Shown one piece after another: positions 24,713 through 33,049 of a stretch of DNA of 34,318 nucleotides (position 1 is its first letter; the number at the start of each line of letters is the position of its first letter). A program made the translations under genes and the position numbers. The notes beneath the pieces were generated by a model that had not been told where the DNA came from, made no database searches, and saw only the letters and a list, made by a program, of their open reading frames with translations. Source of the stretch: an uncultured Clostridia bacterium (lineage in GTDB: Bacteria; Bacillota; Clostridia; Oscillospirales; Oscillospiraceae); assembly GCA_932222125.1 (NCBI GenBank), contig CAKNZJ010000260.1, positions 1-34,318 of the forward strand. Reading direction: 5' to 3'.

Positions 24713-24730
24713 CCTTATTCTCTCCTCACC

Positions 24731-25612
24731 TCAATTATTTCGTACCGCCATGGCATCTGCCAATGCCTGTAAAAATTCAGGATCAGGCAGTTTTTCTACC
24801 GCTTCCTTGGCGGCCTTGGTCAGTCTATCCACCATTTGTGCGCACGTTTCCCTGCCATGAAGCGTCAAAAAAGTGGTCTTCCCATTGCTGGCGTCCGAGC
24901 CGATGGGCTTGCCCAACTCCTCCACAGTGGCAAACTCATCCAACATGTCATCCCGGATTTGGAATGCCGCCCCAAGGCAAGCGCCATACTGGACAGCCGC
25001 CGCCTCCAGCTCTTTGGGGCCTCCGGCCGCCATCACTCCCATGCGGCAGGCTGCAATCAACAGACTGCCCGTCTTACGACTTTGCATCTCGGTCAGCACT
25101 TTCTCCGATATGTCCGTCTCCCCGCCGTTCATATCCATGAATTGCCCTCCACAGATACCATCCACCCCTGCCGCGTCCGCCAAGGCCTGTGCACAGGCCG
25201 CCCGGCGCTCCACAGGCAGGCCACAGCGTAGAATAGCCCCAAACGCCTCCGCTTGAAGCCCATCCCCGGCCAGCACTGCGGAGCATTCACCATATACCTT
25301 ATGGCAAGTGGGTTTGCCACGACGAAGATCATCATTATCCATGCAGGGCAGATCGTCATGGATCAGGGAATAGGTGTGAAGCATTTCCACAGCACAGGCT
25401 ACCGAAAGCGCGGACTCCACATCGCCGCCGCACGCCCGGCACAACGCTAGGGTCAGAACTGGGCGAAGCCGTTTTCCCCCTGCCATCAGGCTGTACTCCA
25501 TGGCGTCCAATAAACCGTCAAATGAACCCCCATGGCGCTCCTGCCCAAAACACTTGGCCAGAGCTTTCTCCACCTGGCCCTTCAGCAAATCATACTCCTG
25601 CTGAAAGTCCAT
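24731..25612 (-). CDS. ispA: Farnesyl/geranyl diphosphate synthase, polyprenyl synthetase family
   Basis: The enzyme joins isopentenyl diphosphate to allylic primers, giving farnesyl diphosphate for undecaprenyl and quinone synthesis. The 293-residue all-helical protein has the first Asp-rich motif DDLPCMD at 86-92 with DDLRRGKPTCH, the GGKRLRP substrate site and the second Asp-rich motif IRDDMLD. I start at ATG 25612, seven bases after GGAGGAGTG; the longer open frame lies inside xseB. xseB-ispA-dxs is a standard order. Chain length cannot be settled here, though farnesyl is likely. Confidence 0.95.
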   Translation of the reverse strand: MDFQQEYDLLKGQVEKALAKCFGQERHGGSFDGLLDAMEYSLMAGGKRLRPVLTLALCRACGGDVESALSVACAVEMLHTYSLIHDDLPCMDNDDLRRGKPTCHKVYGECSAVLAGDGLQAEAFGAILRCGLPVERRAACAQALADAAGVDGICGGQFMDMNGGETDISEKVLTEMQSRKTGSLLIAACRMGVMAAGGPKELEAAAVQYGACLGAAFQIRDDMLDEFATVEELGKPIGSDASNGKTTFLTLHGRETCAQMVDRLTKAAKEAVEKLPDPEFLQALADAMAVRNN

Positions 25613-25614
25613 GC

Positions 25615-25836
25615 TCACTCCTCCCCGCCAAAGGACTCTTCCTGACCATTGGCCAGCAGAAGATTCACCTTTTGCTCTGCGCTGTCCAACAGCTTTTGGC
25701 ACTGACCTGCCAGCTTGGCCCCTTCCTCAAACAATTTGAGGGACTGGTCCAAGTCACACTCTCCACGCTCCAGCTTAGTTACAATCTCCTCCAAACGGCC
25801 CATGGCCTTCTCAAAGGGCTCTTCCTTTATAGCCAT
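25615..25836 (-). CDS. xseB: Exodeoxyribonuclease VII small subunit
   Basis: The 73-residue product is the small subunit that, several copies at a time, holds the large subunit XseA in active form. It shows the family core FEKAMGRLEEIVTKLERGE, LDQSLKLFEEGAKL and a heptad-like, highly helical pattern throughout. The frame overlaps the end of xseA by ten bases and its stop is two bases before the ispA start, so the three genes are translated together. Confidence 0.95.
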   Translation of the reverse strand: MAIKEEPFEKAMGRLEEIVTKLERGECDLDQSLKLFEEGAKLAGQCQKLLDSAEQKVNLLLANGQEESFGGEE

Positions 25837-27047
25837 GATCTCTCCTCCTTTTCTATGACCTCACAATGGATGACTCCATCGGATAGCAACACGTTTAACC
25901 TCTCCTTCAGCTCTATCTGGGCAATGGAGGAAACCGCCTCCTCTCCCTTTTGCGCAATGGCATAGCCTCGGCCCAGTACCTTCAGGGGACTCATGGCATC
26001 CAGCCCTGCCGCTAGTTTTTCAAGCCCAGCCCGCCTGTCCTTCATCTGAACAGACAGTGCCCCTTCCATCCTCCGCCGCTGACTATCCAGCAACAGACTG
26101 CGCTCTTCAATGGGAGCCTTTATATTGCGCATAGCCCGACTGTTTTTCAGCCGTTCCAGATCCTTGCGTCCCGCTGTCAGCCTACCCTGCACCGCTCTGG
26201 CCAGACGGCTGGTAAATTGCTCCAACCGCAGGCGCACCTCATCCTGATCCGGAGACGCCAGCTCCGCGCCGTTTGATGGCGTGGCCGCCCGCAGATCTGC
26301 CACATAATCGGAAATGGTCACATCCGGCTCGTGACCCACGGCGGAAATGATTGGGATTCGGGAGCGATAGATGGCCCGGGCCACTATCTCCTCATTGAAG
26401 GCCCATAAATCCTCCTTCGATCCTCCCCCGCGCCCGGCAATGATCAAATCCACATCCTTACGGCAGTTGATACCATCAATGGCAGCCGCAATTTCTCCCG
26501 CGGCCTCCTGCCCCTGCACCCGAACCGGAACCACCAACACCTCAGCGATGGGCCATCTGGCACCCAGCACCCGGAGCATATCACGAACCGCCGCTCCCAC
26601 CGGAGAGGTTACCAAGGCAATCCGTTTGGGATATGGAGGTAAGGATAGCTTATGCCTGAGATCAAACAGCCCCTCTTGCTCCAGCTTACGGCGCAAGCGC
26701 TCAAATGCCTCATCCAACGCCCCCCGGCCATCCTCCAGCAGCTGGGCACAGTACAGTTGATACTGCCCATCTCTGGGGAATACCGATACTCTGCCAAACG
26801 CCACCACTCTCATCCCGCTGGCAGGGCGAAACCGTAGCCGCACTGCCTCCCCCCGGAACATCACGCATCTAAGGGAACCGGTCTCGTCCTTGAGAGAGAA
26901 ATAATGATGTCCGGAGGGGTAACACTTATAATTGGAAATCTCCCCTCGTACCAATAGGCTTTGGAGCAGAGCGTCGTCATCCATCAGCCCCTTAACATAC
27001 CCATTTACCTGGGAGACGGTATATACAGGAAGTCCAGACAGATTCAT
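25827..27047 (-). CDS. xseA: Exodeoxyribonuclease VII large subunit
   Basis: The enzyme digests single-stranded DNA from both ends and serves in repair. The 406-residue protein has an N-terminal OB fold (YTVSQVNGYVKGL, VRGEISNYK, GHHYFSLKDETGSLRCVMFR), the catalytic domain with YPKRIALVTSPVGAAVRD, IIAGRGGGSKEDLWAFN and SAVGHEPDVTISDYVADLRA, and a C-terminal coiled coil for XseB (residues about 300-380). I start at ATG 27047, which overlaps the stop of the TsaD-like gene as ATGA; the longer open frame is inside that neighbour. Confidence 0.96.
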   Translation of the reverse strand: MNLSGLPVYTVSQVNGYVKGLMDDDALLQSLLVRGEISNYKCYPSGHHYFSLKDETGSLRCVMFRGEAVRLRFRPASGMRVVAFGRVSVFPRDGQYQLYCAQLLEDGRGALDEAFERLRRKLEQEGLFDLRHKLSLPPYPKRIALVTSPVGAAVRDMLRVLGARWPIAEVLVVPVRVQGQEAAGEIAAAIDGINCRKDVDLIIAGRGGGSKEDLWAFNEEIVARAIYRSRIPIISAVGHEPDVTISDYVADLRAATPSNGAELASPDQDEVRLRLEQFTSRLARAVQGRLTAGRKDLERLKNSRAMRNIKAPIEERSLLLDSQRRRMEGALSVQMKDRRAGLEKLAAGLDAMSPLKVLGRGYAIAQKGEEAVSSIAQIELKERLNVLLSDGVIHCEVIEKEERSWL

Positions 27048-28009
27048 TCGCACACCTCCCAATTGACTGCCCGGTGGGCCAAAATCGCCACTCCCACGGC
27101 GTTGTCTGTGGCATACTGCGGCAAGGCAAATAACGCGTTGCAGCTCTTTTCCAAGGCTGCACGCAGGCGGCGGTTGGAGGCCACGCCGCCAGAGCATAGC
27201 ACTTCCAGGCCAGGCCAACGTCTCTGTGCCTCTCCCGTGGCCCGGAGCACCACCCCGGCCACTGTGTTCAACACAAACCTGGCCATGTTGGCAGGCCTCT
27301 CCCCCCGTTCCATCATTTCCTTGACCTGATTCTCAATGCCGGACAAAGAAAATGTCAACCCATTTAACTTTACAGGATAATCCCAATCGGCATCTGCCTC
27401 ATCAGAAAGCTGATCCAGCGCCTTGCCCGCCGGGAAGGGCAAGCCCAGCATGACCCCTGTCCGGTCAATCAACTGTCCTGCGGAGATATCGCTGGTGCCA
27501 CCCACAATCTCGCCTTGTACGGCGTGGCCTGCCGGTTTGATGTATAGCAGTTCAGTGGTTCCCCCGGATAGGTGCCAGGCCAAATGTGGCCTGTCCAGCA
27601 AATCCTCCCGGTCTGCCGACCAGGCTGCCGCCGCAATATGGCCTTGTTGATGGGAGCAAGGGACAAAAGGTACTCCCAGCGCGGCAGCCAGACTGCGGCC
27701 CTGTCCCTCCCCAACTAGAAAACAGGGCATATAGGAGTCCTCTCGCTCCCGTGGCCGGGTGGAGGCACCCACCGCCTGTATTTGCCCCAAGGCCCCCTCT
27801 GCCCGAAGCTGTTCTACCATCAGGTGCAGGCGCCTGGTGTGCTGGAACAGGGCTTCACTCTGCCGCAAGCCAATTGCTCCCTCCGGCACAGCGAGGAGTC
27901 TGCCCCTATTTTCCCCCCACCGGCCATCAAAGACCGCTGCAGAGGTGGTATAGTTGCTGGTGTCCAGCCCCAGACACAGCTTGCCCACAGCTCTCTGCAC
28001 CGTCCTCAT
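27044..28009 (-). CDS. TsaD/Kae1-family paralogue (peptidase M22-like)
   Basis: The 321-residue product belongs to the ASKHA-fold TsaD/Kae1 group: GLDTSNYTTS near the start, the metal site HQQGH (His120, His124), SGGTTEL in place of the usual SGGHT, LCSGGVASNRRLR and ATDNAVGVA with the third ligand Asp302. True TsaD makes the t6A tRNA modification with TsaB and TsaE; none of those is nearby. The substituted SGGTT, the shorter length and a site between nusB and xseA fit a clostridial paralogue of unknown job rather than TsaD itself. Start at ATG 28009 overlaps the nusB stop as ATGA and has GGAGGA as ribosome binding site. Confidence 0.88.
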   Translation of the reverse strand: MRTVQRAVGKLCLGLDTSNYTTSAAVFDGRWGENRGRLLAVPEGAIGLRQSEALFQHTRRLHLMVEQLRAEGALGQIQAVGASTRPREREDSYMPCFLVGEGQGRSLAAALGVPFVPCSHQQGHIAAAAWSADREDLLDRPHLAWHLSGGTTELLYIKPAGHAVQGEIVGGTSDISAGQLIDRTGVMLGLPFPAGKALDQLSDEADADWDYPVKLNGLTFSLSGIENQVKEMMERGERPANMARFVLNTVAGVVLRATGEAQRRWPGLEVLCSGGVASNRRLRAALEKSCNALFALPQYATDNAVGVAILAHRAVNWEVCE

Positions 28010-28461
28010 TGTTCCTCCGCACATTCGCTGCGTACAAATGATCCCAAGATTCCGTTAATAAATCGCACCACATCATCATCTACATACTTCTTGGCGATCT
28101 CCACTGCCTCATTGATGGCCACCTTATTGGGCACATCCGGCATATACAAAATCTCATACATGGTCACCCGCATAATGGCCGCGGCTACCTGGTCAATGCG
28201 CTCAAACCGCCATCCCTTCGCGTGCCGGCTAATATAGCCGTCCAGCTCCGCACCGTGCTCCCCCACGCCCCGCACAATCTTTATAATGTAGGCGCTCTGC
28301 TCCTTATCAGGGAACTCACAATATAATGGCTCGTCCGTTCCCCTGGTCTGAAATGCCTCCGGAGTCAGCTCCCTTCTGAGCAGCTGTTCCGCTTGTTCAG
28401 TAGAAAAGGCCAGCTCAAAGGCAAAATGCATCGCCAATTCCCGCGCAGTTGTTCTGTACAT
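28006..28461 (-). CDS. nusB: Transcription antitermination factor NusB
   Basis: NusB with NusE binds boxA in rRNA leaders and prevents early termination. The 151-residue helical protein has TTARELAMHFAFEL at the start, FERIDQVAAAIMRVTMYEI in the core and the signature VAINEAVEIAKKYVDDDVVRFINGILG near the end. It carries a slightly longer central insert (EAFQTRGTDEPLYCEF) than the Bacillus protein. It opens the long operon that runs to the HAD phosphatase. Confidence 0.95.
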   Translation of the reverse strand: MYRTTARELAMHFAFELAFSTEQAEQLLRRELTPEAFQTRGTDEPLYCEFPDKEQSAYIIKIVRGVGEHGAELDGYISRHAKGWRFERIDQVAAAIMRVTMYEILYMPDVPNKVAINEAVEIAKKYVDDDVVRFINGILGSFVRSECAEEQ

Positions 28462-28619
28462 TTGGATCTCTATCCTTTCCCCACGGCAGTTACGTCAAAC
28501 CATCACCGCACCCCTCAGAGCGCTAAAACAACCCATTTTACATATGCAACATATTATACACGATGAGAGAAGAAAAGGAAACCCTTTTTTGCCCCCTCTT
28601 TCCCCTTTTTCCAAAAAGA
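28462..28619. promoter_or_regulatory. Leader and possible promoter of the nusB operon
   Basis: On the minus strand a perfect TATAAT lies at 28553-28558, about 92 bases before the nusB ATG; no good -35 is seen at 16-18 bases. A ribosome binding site AAAGGA precedes the ATG at 11 bases. No other gene is visible here. Confidence 0.4.
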
Positions 28620-28653
28620 GCGAAAAAACAGCCGGGCTGTATGCCCGGCTGTT
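28620..28653 (-). terminator. Intrinsic terminator of the Asp23-family gene
   Basis: An 11-bp perfect stem AACAGCCGGGC / GCCCGGCTGTT with a five-base loop (28627-28653) is followed on the minus strand by a run of T (28620-28626). Confidence 0.9.
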
Positions 28654-28664
28654 TCACACCCTGT

Positions 28665-29039
28665 TTACTTTTGAAATGTCACACCGCTCACCGTCACATT
28701 CACCGCAGACACGCTCAGTCCACTGGTGTTCTCCACCGCGCTGAACACCGCGTCCTGCACCGCCTTGGACACCTCGGTCACCACATGGCCATAGTGGACT
28801 AAGATGGTCAAATCAACCACAACCTTATCTCCCTCCACAGCCAGGCGCACCCCTTTAGCCATCCCCCTTTTCCGGCTATGAACCATGGCGGCCATGTCAT
28901 TGCTCAGGGCAGATCCTAACGCGCTGACCCCCTCCACATCCATTGCCGCTGCACCGGCGATGACAGCCAGGACCTCCTCTGAGATGCTGATACTGCCTAA
29001 CTCCTCCTCATGGGAGATATATTCCTTGCCTTCGGCCAT
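28665..29039 (-). CDS. Asp23/Gls24 family envelope stress response protein
   Basis: The 124-residue protein has the Asp23 pattern: an N-terminal GSISISEEVLAVIAGAAAMDVEGV, a middle segment KGVRLAVEGDKVVVDLTILVHYG and a closing VQDAVFSAVENTSGLSVSAVNVTVSGV. Such proteins lie at the membrane by binding AmaP-like anchors and respond to envelope or alkaline stress. Placement ahead of nusB is recurrent in Clostridia and Bacilli (YqhY). Here it has its own promoter and terminator, so it is a one-gene unit. The ribosome binding site is AAGGAG. Confidence 0.94.
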   Translation of the reverse strand: MAEGKEYISHEEELGSISISEEVLAVIAGAAAMDVEGVSALGSALSNDMAAMVHSRKRGMAKGVRLAVEGDKVVVDLTILVHYGHVVTEVSKAVQDAVFSAVENTSGLSVSAVNVTVSGVTFQK

Positions 29040-29070
29040 ATCGCCTCACGCTCCTTTTTAGGTTGAGGTT

Positions 29071-29099
29071 ATTATAGCACTGGCGCGGCCAAAATACAA
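29071..29099 (-). promoter_or_regulatory. Promoter of the Asp23-family gene
   Basis: On the minus strand TTGTAT (29094-29099) and a perfect TATAAT (29071-29076) are 17 bases apart, about 30 bases before the ATG at 29039. Confidence 0.7.
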
Positions 29100-29113
29100 T
29101 CCTATTTTTCCCT

Positions 29114-29707
29114 TTAGGGCTCAGTCTCAATAATCTTGATTTTACCCGCGCTCAGGCCAGTCTCCTCCATTACGATCTCTAAAATCTTCGCAGTATCGTT
29201 TTCTGTCAGCCCATCAGAAGTGGCCGATACCACCACACTGACGCTGTTGTCGCTGATAAAGCACACACAGTCGCCATATCCCTTGGCCGTCACCAGATTT
29301 TCCACCTGGGCCTCGGACATAGCGGAGGCCGCCATGGTCTGGATAGAAGCGTTAGCCTCATCCACCACGCTCTGCTGGGCGCCCGCGTCAGCCGCCGCCT
29401 TCTGGAGCAGCTCCAGAGCGCTGTCCCTGGCCTGCTGCCGGTTGAGTCGGGCGGACGCAAAGTAGCCGGAGGAGGCACTTCCCTGGCCATCCTGGCCGCT
29501 GCTGGAGGTAGCACTGGGATCGGCGCTGCCGCTGGCCTTTGGGTCCTCCCCGTTGACCAGGGATGCCTGCCCCAATACCTTGCCGTTGTTTTCGCCATTG
29601 GCTCCCTCCGCTGTGGCCTGACGGTTATATGACCAGTTCAGATACACCGCTGCTCCCACGAACAGGACGATAGCCACCACTACCGCATTCCGTTTCCAAA
29701 CACTCAT
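29114..29707 (-). CDS. spoIIIAH: Stage III sporulation protein AH
   Basis: SpoIIIAH sits in the mother-cell membrane and binds forespore SpoIIQ, forming part of the channel that joins the two cells. The 197-residue product has one N-terminal span (AVVVAIVLFVGAAVYLNWSY), a Gly/Ser/Asp-rich linker (about 35-85) and the YscJ/FliF-like ring-building domain (VVDEANASIQTMAASAMSEA, FISDNSVSVVVSA, VMEETGLSAGKIKII). I start at ATG 29707, after GGAGGGG. It is the last gene of the operon, 45 bases after spoIIIAG. The linker is longer than in Bacillus. Confidence 0.94.
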   Translation of the reverse strand: MSVWKRNAVVVAIVLFVGAAVYLNWSYNRQATAEGANGENNGKVLGQASLVNGEDPKASGSADPSATSSSGQDGQGSASSGYFASARLNRQQARDSALELLQKAAADAGAQQSVVDEANASIQTMAASAMSEAQVENLVTAKGYGDCVCFISDNSVSVVVSATSDGLTENDTAKILEIVMEETGLSAGKIKIIETEP

Positions 29708-29752
29708 AATATTTCCCCTCCATAATATTATACAATTATACAAGTTGAGTTT

Positions 29753-30274
29753 TTATGTCCCTTTGCAAACTGTGATCCGGTCCGAGCCCAGCCCGGTGAG
29801 CGAAGCCACTGCCTGGGTGATCAGCAGCCGTATCTCCGGGTTATCAGCTCCCTGGCACACCACCAGCGCGCCTTGAAAGGTTGGATACCGCTTGGTAATC
29901 AATACCGCCTCCTCTCCCGAACCTGTTGAGAGGACTACCGTCTGATCGTCCACTGTACTGTTGTCCCCCGACACCGACGTACTGCGGTCGGAGGCCAGCA
30001 CCTGCTCCATCCCGCTTTTCACGGTTAAAGTCACCGTCACCTGCCCCGCCCCTTCCACCTGGGATAGGGTTTGGGAGAGTTTTGTCTCCAATTCCTCCAG
30101 GTTGAAGTCCTCCTGGGCTCCGGCAATGCCAGCCTCCTCCGCCACCCTTTTTTTCCCGCCTGAAGGCAACAGCAGAAGGGCTATCCCCACCGCGATGACG
30201 ATCAGCACATACTTGTATTGGCCCAAAAACTGCCACATCTTTGCCGTCTCCGGCCACTTCCATTGCCCCTTCAT
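29753..30274 (-). CDS. spoIIIAG: Stage III sporulation protein AG
   Basis: SpoIIIAG forms a large ring in the mother-cell membrane. The 173-residue protein has a single span (YVLIVIAVGIALLLLP, about 21-37) and a ring-building domain (LSQTLSQVEGAGQVTVTLTV, VVCQGADNPEIRLLITQAVASLTGLGSDRITV). The ATG at 30274 follows GAGGAGAG and overlaps the spoIIIAF stop as ATGA. The frame stays open upstream, but that is the end of spoIIIAF read in another phase. Confidence 0.94.
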   Translation of the reverse strand: MKGQWKWPETAKMWQFLGQYKYVLIVIAVGIALLLLPSGGKKRVAEEAGIAGAQEDFNLEELETKLSQTLSQVEGAGQVTVTLTVKSGMEQVLASDRSTSVSGDNSTVDDQTVVLSTGSGEEAVLITKRYPTFQGALVVCQGADNPEIRLLITQAVASLTGLGSDRITVCKGT

Positions 30275-30762
30275 GGCTGTCTCTCCTCGTAAGTTTGCCG
30301 CTGCGGTGGCACACCCAGATCCTCCTCCAGCATGTGAGCCAACGCCTGTCTCTGCTCCTGTGTCCAAGTACCTCGGGCGGTGACTTCCCAAGGATAGGGC
30401 ATACCGTCCTCATCATACGCAAAGGTCACCTCCGTCTGGCAGGATATTCCCAGTTCCCCCGCCTTGTCCACAATATATGCGGCGGTGTTCTCCTCTATGA
30501 TGGTTTTGTACAGCAAATCATTTTGCTCTGACAGCGCCTCCTCATAGCGCTGAACGTGAAAGCCGTATTCTGACAGCGCCCGACTCATGGCGCCCTCGTC
30601 CAAACTCAGAATGGGACTTACCACCGCCAGCACCAGCGCCAATCCTCCCGCCAACCGACACACCTTCTTCACATTTCCCGCCGGGGACAAGCTCTCCGCC
30701 AGCGCCAGCACCAGAGCAGTACAAGTCACACCCAAGAGCCACTGTCTCATCCAATCCATCAT
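30271..30762 (-). CDS. spoIIIAF: Stage III sporulation protein AF
   Basis: The 163-residue protein has two N-terminal spans (LLGVTCTALVLALAESL and LAGGLALVLAVVSPIL) and a soluble C-terminal domain resembling a ring-building fold (GISCQTEVTFAYDEDGMPYP). It starts at ATG 30762, overlapping the spoIIIAE stop as ATGA, with GGTGGTG as a weak ribosome binding site; a second ATG follows at once. It is a component of the same transmembrane channel. Coupling on both sides supports fixed stoichiometry. Confidence 0.92.
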   Translation of the reverse strand: MMDWMRQWLLGVTCTALVLALAESLSPAGNVKKVCRLAGGLALVLAVVSPILSLDEGAMSRALSEYGFHVQRYEEALSEQNDLLYKTIIEENTAAYIVDKAGELGISCQTEVTFAYDEDGMPYPWEVTARGTWTQEQRQALAHMLEEDLGVPPQRQTYEERQP

Positions 30763-31868
30763 ACAGACACCACCGATACTGATGAGACCAGCGCAATCAG
30801 CATCAGCAGACAACAGGCTCCTGTCATGCCGAGCACCAATCCAAATGCTCCGCCCAGCTGATCCACCAAGCCATGTACTCTACCGCTGCCCAACGTGCCG
30901 GACAGGGCTGCCACCAATTTATAAGTCAGGTAATGTACTGCCAAACGCAGCACTGGCAGCAGACAGATACCTAGAATAGTCAGCATCCCAAATACTCCCA
31001 CTGTCCCCCGCAGAACACTGGCAGAAGCCAGCACCGTCTCTGCCGCATCGGATAAAATACCGCCCACCACCGGAATGGCCCCAGAGATAGCGAACTTAGT
31101 GGCCTTGATGGTGGCGGCGTCTGCTGTTCCAGCCACCACACCGCTCACCGTCAGGTAGCCTACGAACACCAGCATCACAATGGTAAGCACCGTGGTCACC
31201 GCCCACTTCAGCAGCGAAGCTACCTGCTTGAGCCCATTATTGCCTACAGCGGAATAAGCGACAGTAGCGGCGATATAGCCATACAGCACCGGCACCAGCA
31301 GACCTCCAATGAGATTGACCAATAGGTCTGAAAACACCACCGCCGCCATCTGCCTCGCCGCCGCTCCTGTAACAGCCCCGGTGGCTGCCGTCACCGCTGC
31401 CACAGTGGGAAGCAGCACATTTGCAAAGGAGCGCATATTCTCAATGGCTCCGGTACCCATCCCCAGCAGGGTATTTACATCAGCCACCGTCACCGCCGTC
31501 ACCGCCAAGGTCCCGGCCAGTGTGACCGCTTGGCTCTCCCTGCCCCCCATACCCTCCTGAACCGTTTCGGCTAAACCGCACAGGAGGAGGATCACCAGCA
31601 ATATCACCCCTGACCGCACCGCCCGGCGTACAACCCCCCGGATCTCCCGGCTGCCTGTGTTGAGCAGTCCAGCCAGCCCTTCCTCTAATTCTATCCCATA
31701 GTCCGCCGTGCCGCCGTTTGCTGAGGCAGCCCGCTCCAACTCATCCAATCTTAGCACCTCTTCCTGCCTCATCATCAGTTCCTCCTGACTCATCCCCCAC
31801 GCCGGAAGAACCGTGGATAACAGCAACAACGGCGCTAGTAGCAGCGTCATCCTCCACCTCACAACCAT
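30759..31868 (-). CDS. spoIIIAE: Stage III sporulation protein AE
   Basis: The 369-residue polytopic membrane protein has a signal-like N-terminus (LLLAPLLLLSTVLPAWG) and six or more further spans, for example VILLVILLLCGLAETV, TVLTIVMLVFVGYLTVSG and ACCLLMLIALVSSVSVV. AISGAIPVVGGILSDAAETVLASA is the family's best conserved segment. It is the largest membrane piece of the SpoIIIA complex. The ATG follows AAAGGGGGG, seven bases after the spoIIIAD stop. Confidence 0.95.
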   Translation of the reverse strand: MVVRWRMTLLLAPLLLLSTVLPAWGMSQEELMMRQEEVLRLDELERAASANGGTADYGIELEEGLAGLLNTGSREIRGVVRRAVRSGVILLVILLLCGLAETVQEGMGGRESQAVTLAGTLAVTAVTVADVNTLLGMGTGAIENMRSFANVLLPTVAAVTAATGAVTGAAARQMAAVVFSDLLVNLIGGLLVPVLYGYIAATVAYSAVGNNGLKQVASLLKWAVTTVLTIVMLVFVGYLTVSGVVAGTADAATIKATKFAISGAIPVVGGILSDAAETVLASASVLRGTVGVFGMLTILGICLLPVLRLAVHYLTYKLVAALSGTLGSGRVHGLVDQLGGAFGLVLGMTGACCLLMLIALVSSVSVVSV

Positions 31869-31875
31869 CCCCCCT

Positions 31876-32262
31876 TTACAGCAATCCCGTCAGCATGTCC
31901 AATACGGCAGACATCAAGGGCAGCACTGCAAGCAGCGCCAGCACTGTCCCAGCCAGTTCCACCGCAGAGGCCAGCCCGCCCTCCTTGGCGTCCCGGCAAA
32001 AATCAGAGGCCAGCCGTGTGACTACAGCAATGCCAGCCGTGCGCATCACAGGGGATAGCACCGCTGGAGACAATCCACCCATCTGAGCCAGCTTGTCCAT
32101 AAAGTCTATCACTGAGATCATCGCCCCAGTACAATACAGCACAATGACCGCTCCCGAGCAAATGCCCAGCACAAGGCCCATCTCAGGAGCCTGTTTGCGC
32201 ACCACCACAGCGCACACCGCAGCAATGATGGCCGTGGCCGCCACCTTCATCACATCGTTCAC
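31876..32262 (-). CDS. spoIIIAD: Stage III sporulation protein AD
   Basis: A 128-residue membrane protein with about four spans (VAATAIIAAVCAVVVRK, MGLVLGICSGAVIVLYCTGAM, and the last two near AVELAGTVLALLAVLPLMSA) and the family's central DFMDKLAQMGG and VMRTAGIAVVTRLASDFCRDAKE. It overlaps spoIIIAC at its start as a four-base ATGA. SpoIIIAC and AD together resemble a CvpA-like pair; their exact role in the channel is unknown. Confidence 0.94.
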   Translation of the reverse strand: MNDVMKVAATAIIAAVCAVVVRKQAPEMGLVLGICSGAVIVLYCTGAMISVIDFMDKLAQMGGLSPAVLSPVMRTAGIAVVTRLASDFCRDAKEGGLASAVELAGTVLALLAVLPLMSAVLDMLTGLL

Positions 32263-32453
32263 AGCCCAAACAGATCCTTTACCATATCAAACAGCGTGCT
32301 GATCTCTTGCACCACAATCATCAGCACCACTACCAGCGCCACCAGGGTGGTCATTGTGGCCATCTCATCCCGCCCGGAGCGGGTGAGCACCTGATTGAGT
32401 ACTGACACTAAAATCCCTATGGCAGCAATCCTGAAAATCAGATCCACATCCAT
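32259..32453 (-). CDS. spoIIIAC: Stage III sporulation protein AC
   Basis: A 64-residue, two-span membrane protein (LIFRIAAIGILVSVLNQVL and TTLVALVVVLMIVVQEI) with the family tail FDMVKDLFGL. The ATG at 32453 is preceded by GGAGG; the longer open frame adds 29 residues that lie in the gap after spoIIIAB and look unlike the family. Length agrees with the usual 65-68 residues. Confidence 0.94.
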   Translation of the reverse strand: MDVDLIFRIAAIGILVSVLNQVLTRSGRDEMATMTTLVALVVVLMIVVQEISTLFDMVKDLFGL

Positions 32454-32536
32454 GGGTCTCCCTCCTATCCTATGTATCCGGCAGGCCTGTCCCCACCTAC
32501 GCCGCCTCATCCAAGAACCCGGCTCCTCAAGTTTCA

Positions 32537-33049
32537 TCAAATGAGCAGGATAACCAGAAACAGTCCGGCAGTCAGTCCCAGCACACCATATACCCGTCCC
32601 AACCTGACCCTCTGCGCCGCCGCCGCCGCCCGCTGGCTCTCCAAGCGTGCACCAGCTATCTCCAGCGCCTGCCGCTGGCTGTCCCCGTCATATCTCCCCA
32701 ACACCGACCCAAGCTGCTCCAACAGATCCATATCTTCCCGCTCCAGCCGCATTTGGCTGGCCTCTGCCGCATCCCGCCAAATCTGCTGGAACATGCGGCC
32801 ATTCAAGTGCTCTGCTCCGCTGGAGCACAGTTGAAAAAACTGGGCGGCACGTCCCTTCACACTCTCCGCCGCCCGGCTCAGGGCCTCAGGCAGGGGCGCC
32901 AGACGCCACCCCAACTCTCGTTGAAGGGTCTCAATCCCAGCCGTTAGCTCTCGCAGATCCCGTACCCGGCCGTCCATGTGCTTGATTGCCAGATAGCCCA
33001 AGGCAGCTGATCCGCTGGTCAACAGTACCGCCCCTATCCATCGAATCAT
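32537..33049 (-). CDS. spoIIIAB: Stage III sporulation protein AB
   Basis: The 170-residue product is anchored by an N-terminal span (AVLLTSGSAALGYLAI) and ends in a second (GLTAGLFLVILLI). Between lies a helical domain with the family's RELTAGIETLQRELGW, PLPEALSRAAE and LGRYDGDSQRQALE, related in form to type II secretion protein F. ATG 33049 overlaps the spoIIIAA stop as ATGA. Together with the ATPase SpoIIIAA it gives the complex its secretion-system-like character. An 83-base gap before spoIIIAC is the widest inside the AA-AF part of the operon. Confidence 0.93.
   Translation of the reverse strand: MIRWIGAVLLTSGSAALGYLAIKHMDGRVRDLRELTAGIETLQRELGWRLAPLPEALSRAAESVKGRAAQFFQLCSSGAEHLNGRMFQQIWRDAAEASQMRLEREDMDLLEQLGSVLGRYDGDSQRQALEIAGARLESQRAAAAAQRVRLGRVYGVLGLTAGLFLVILLI

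Noticed and set aside
27044..28009. Calling this gene tsaD
   Set aside because: The SGGHT motif is SGGTT, it is shorter than TsaD and no t6A partner gene is near, so only a family-level call is justified.
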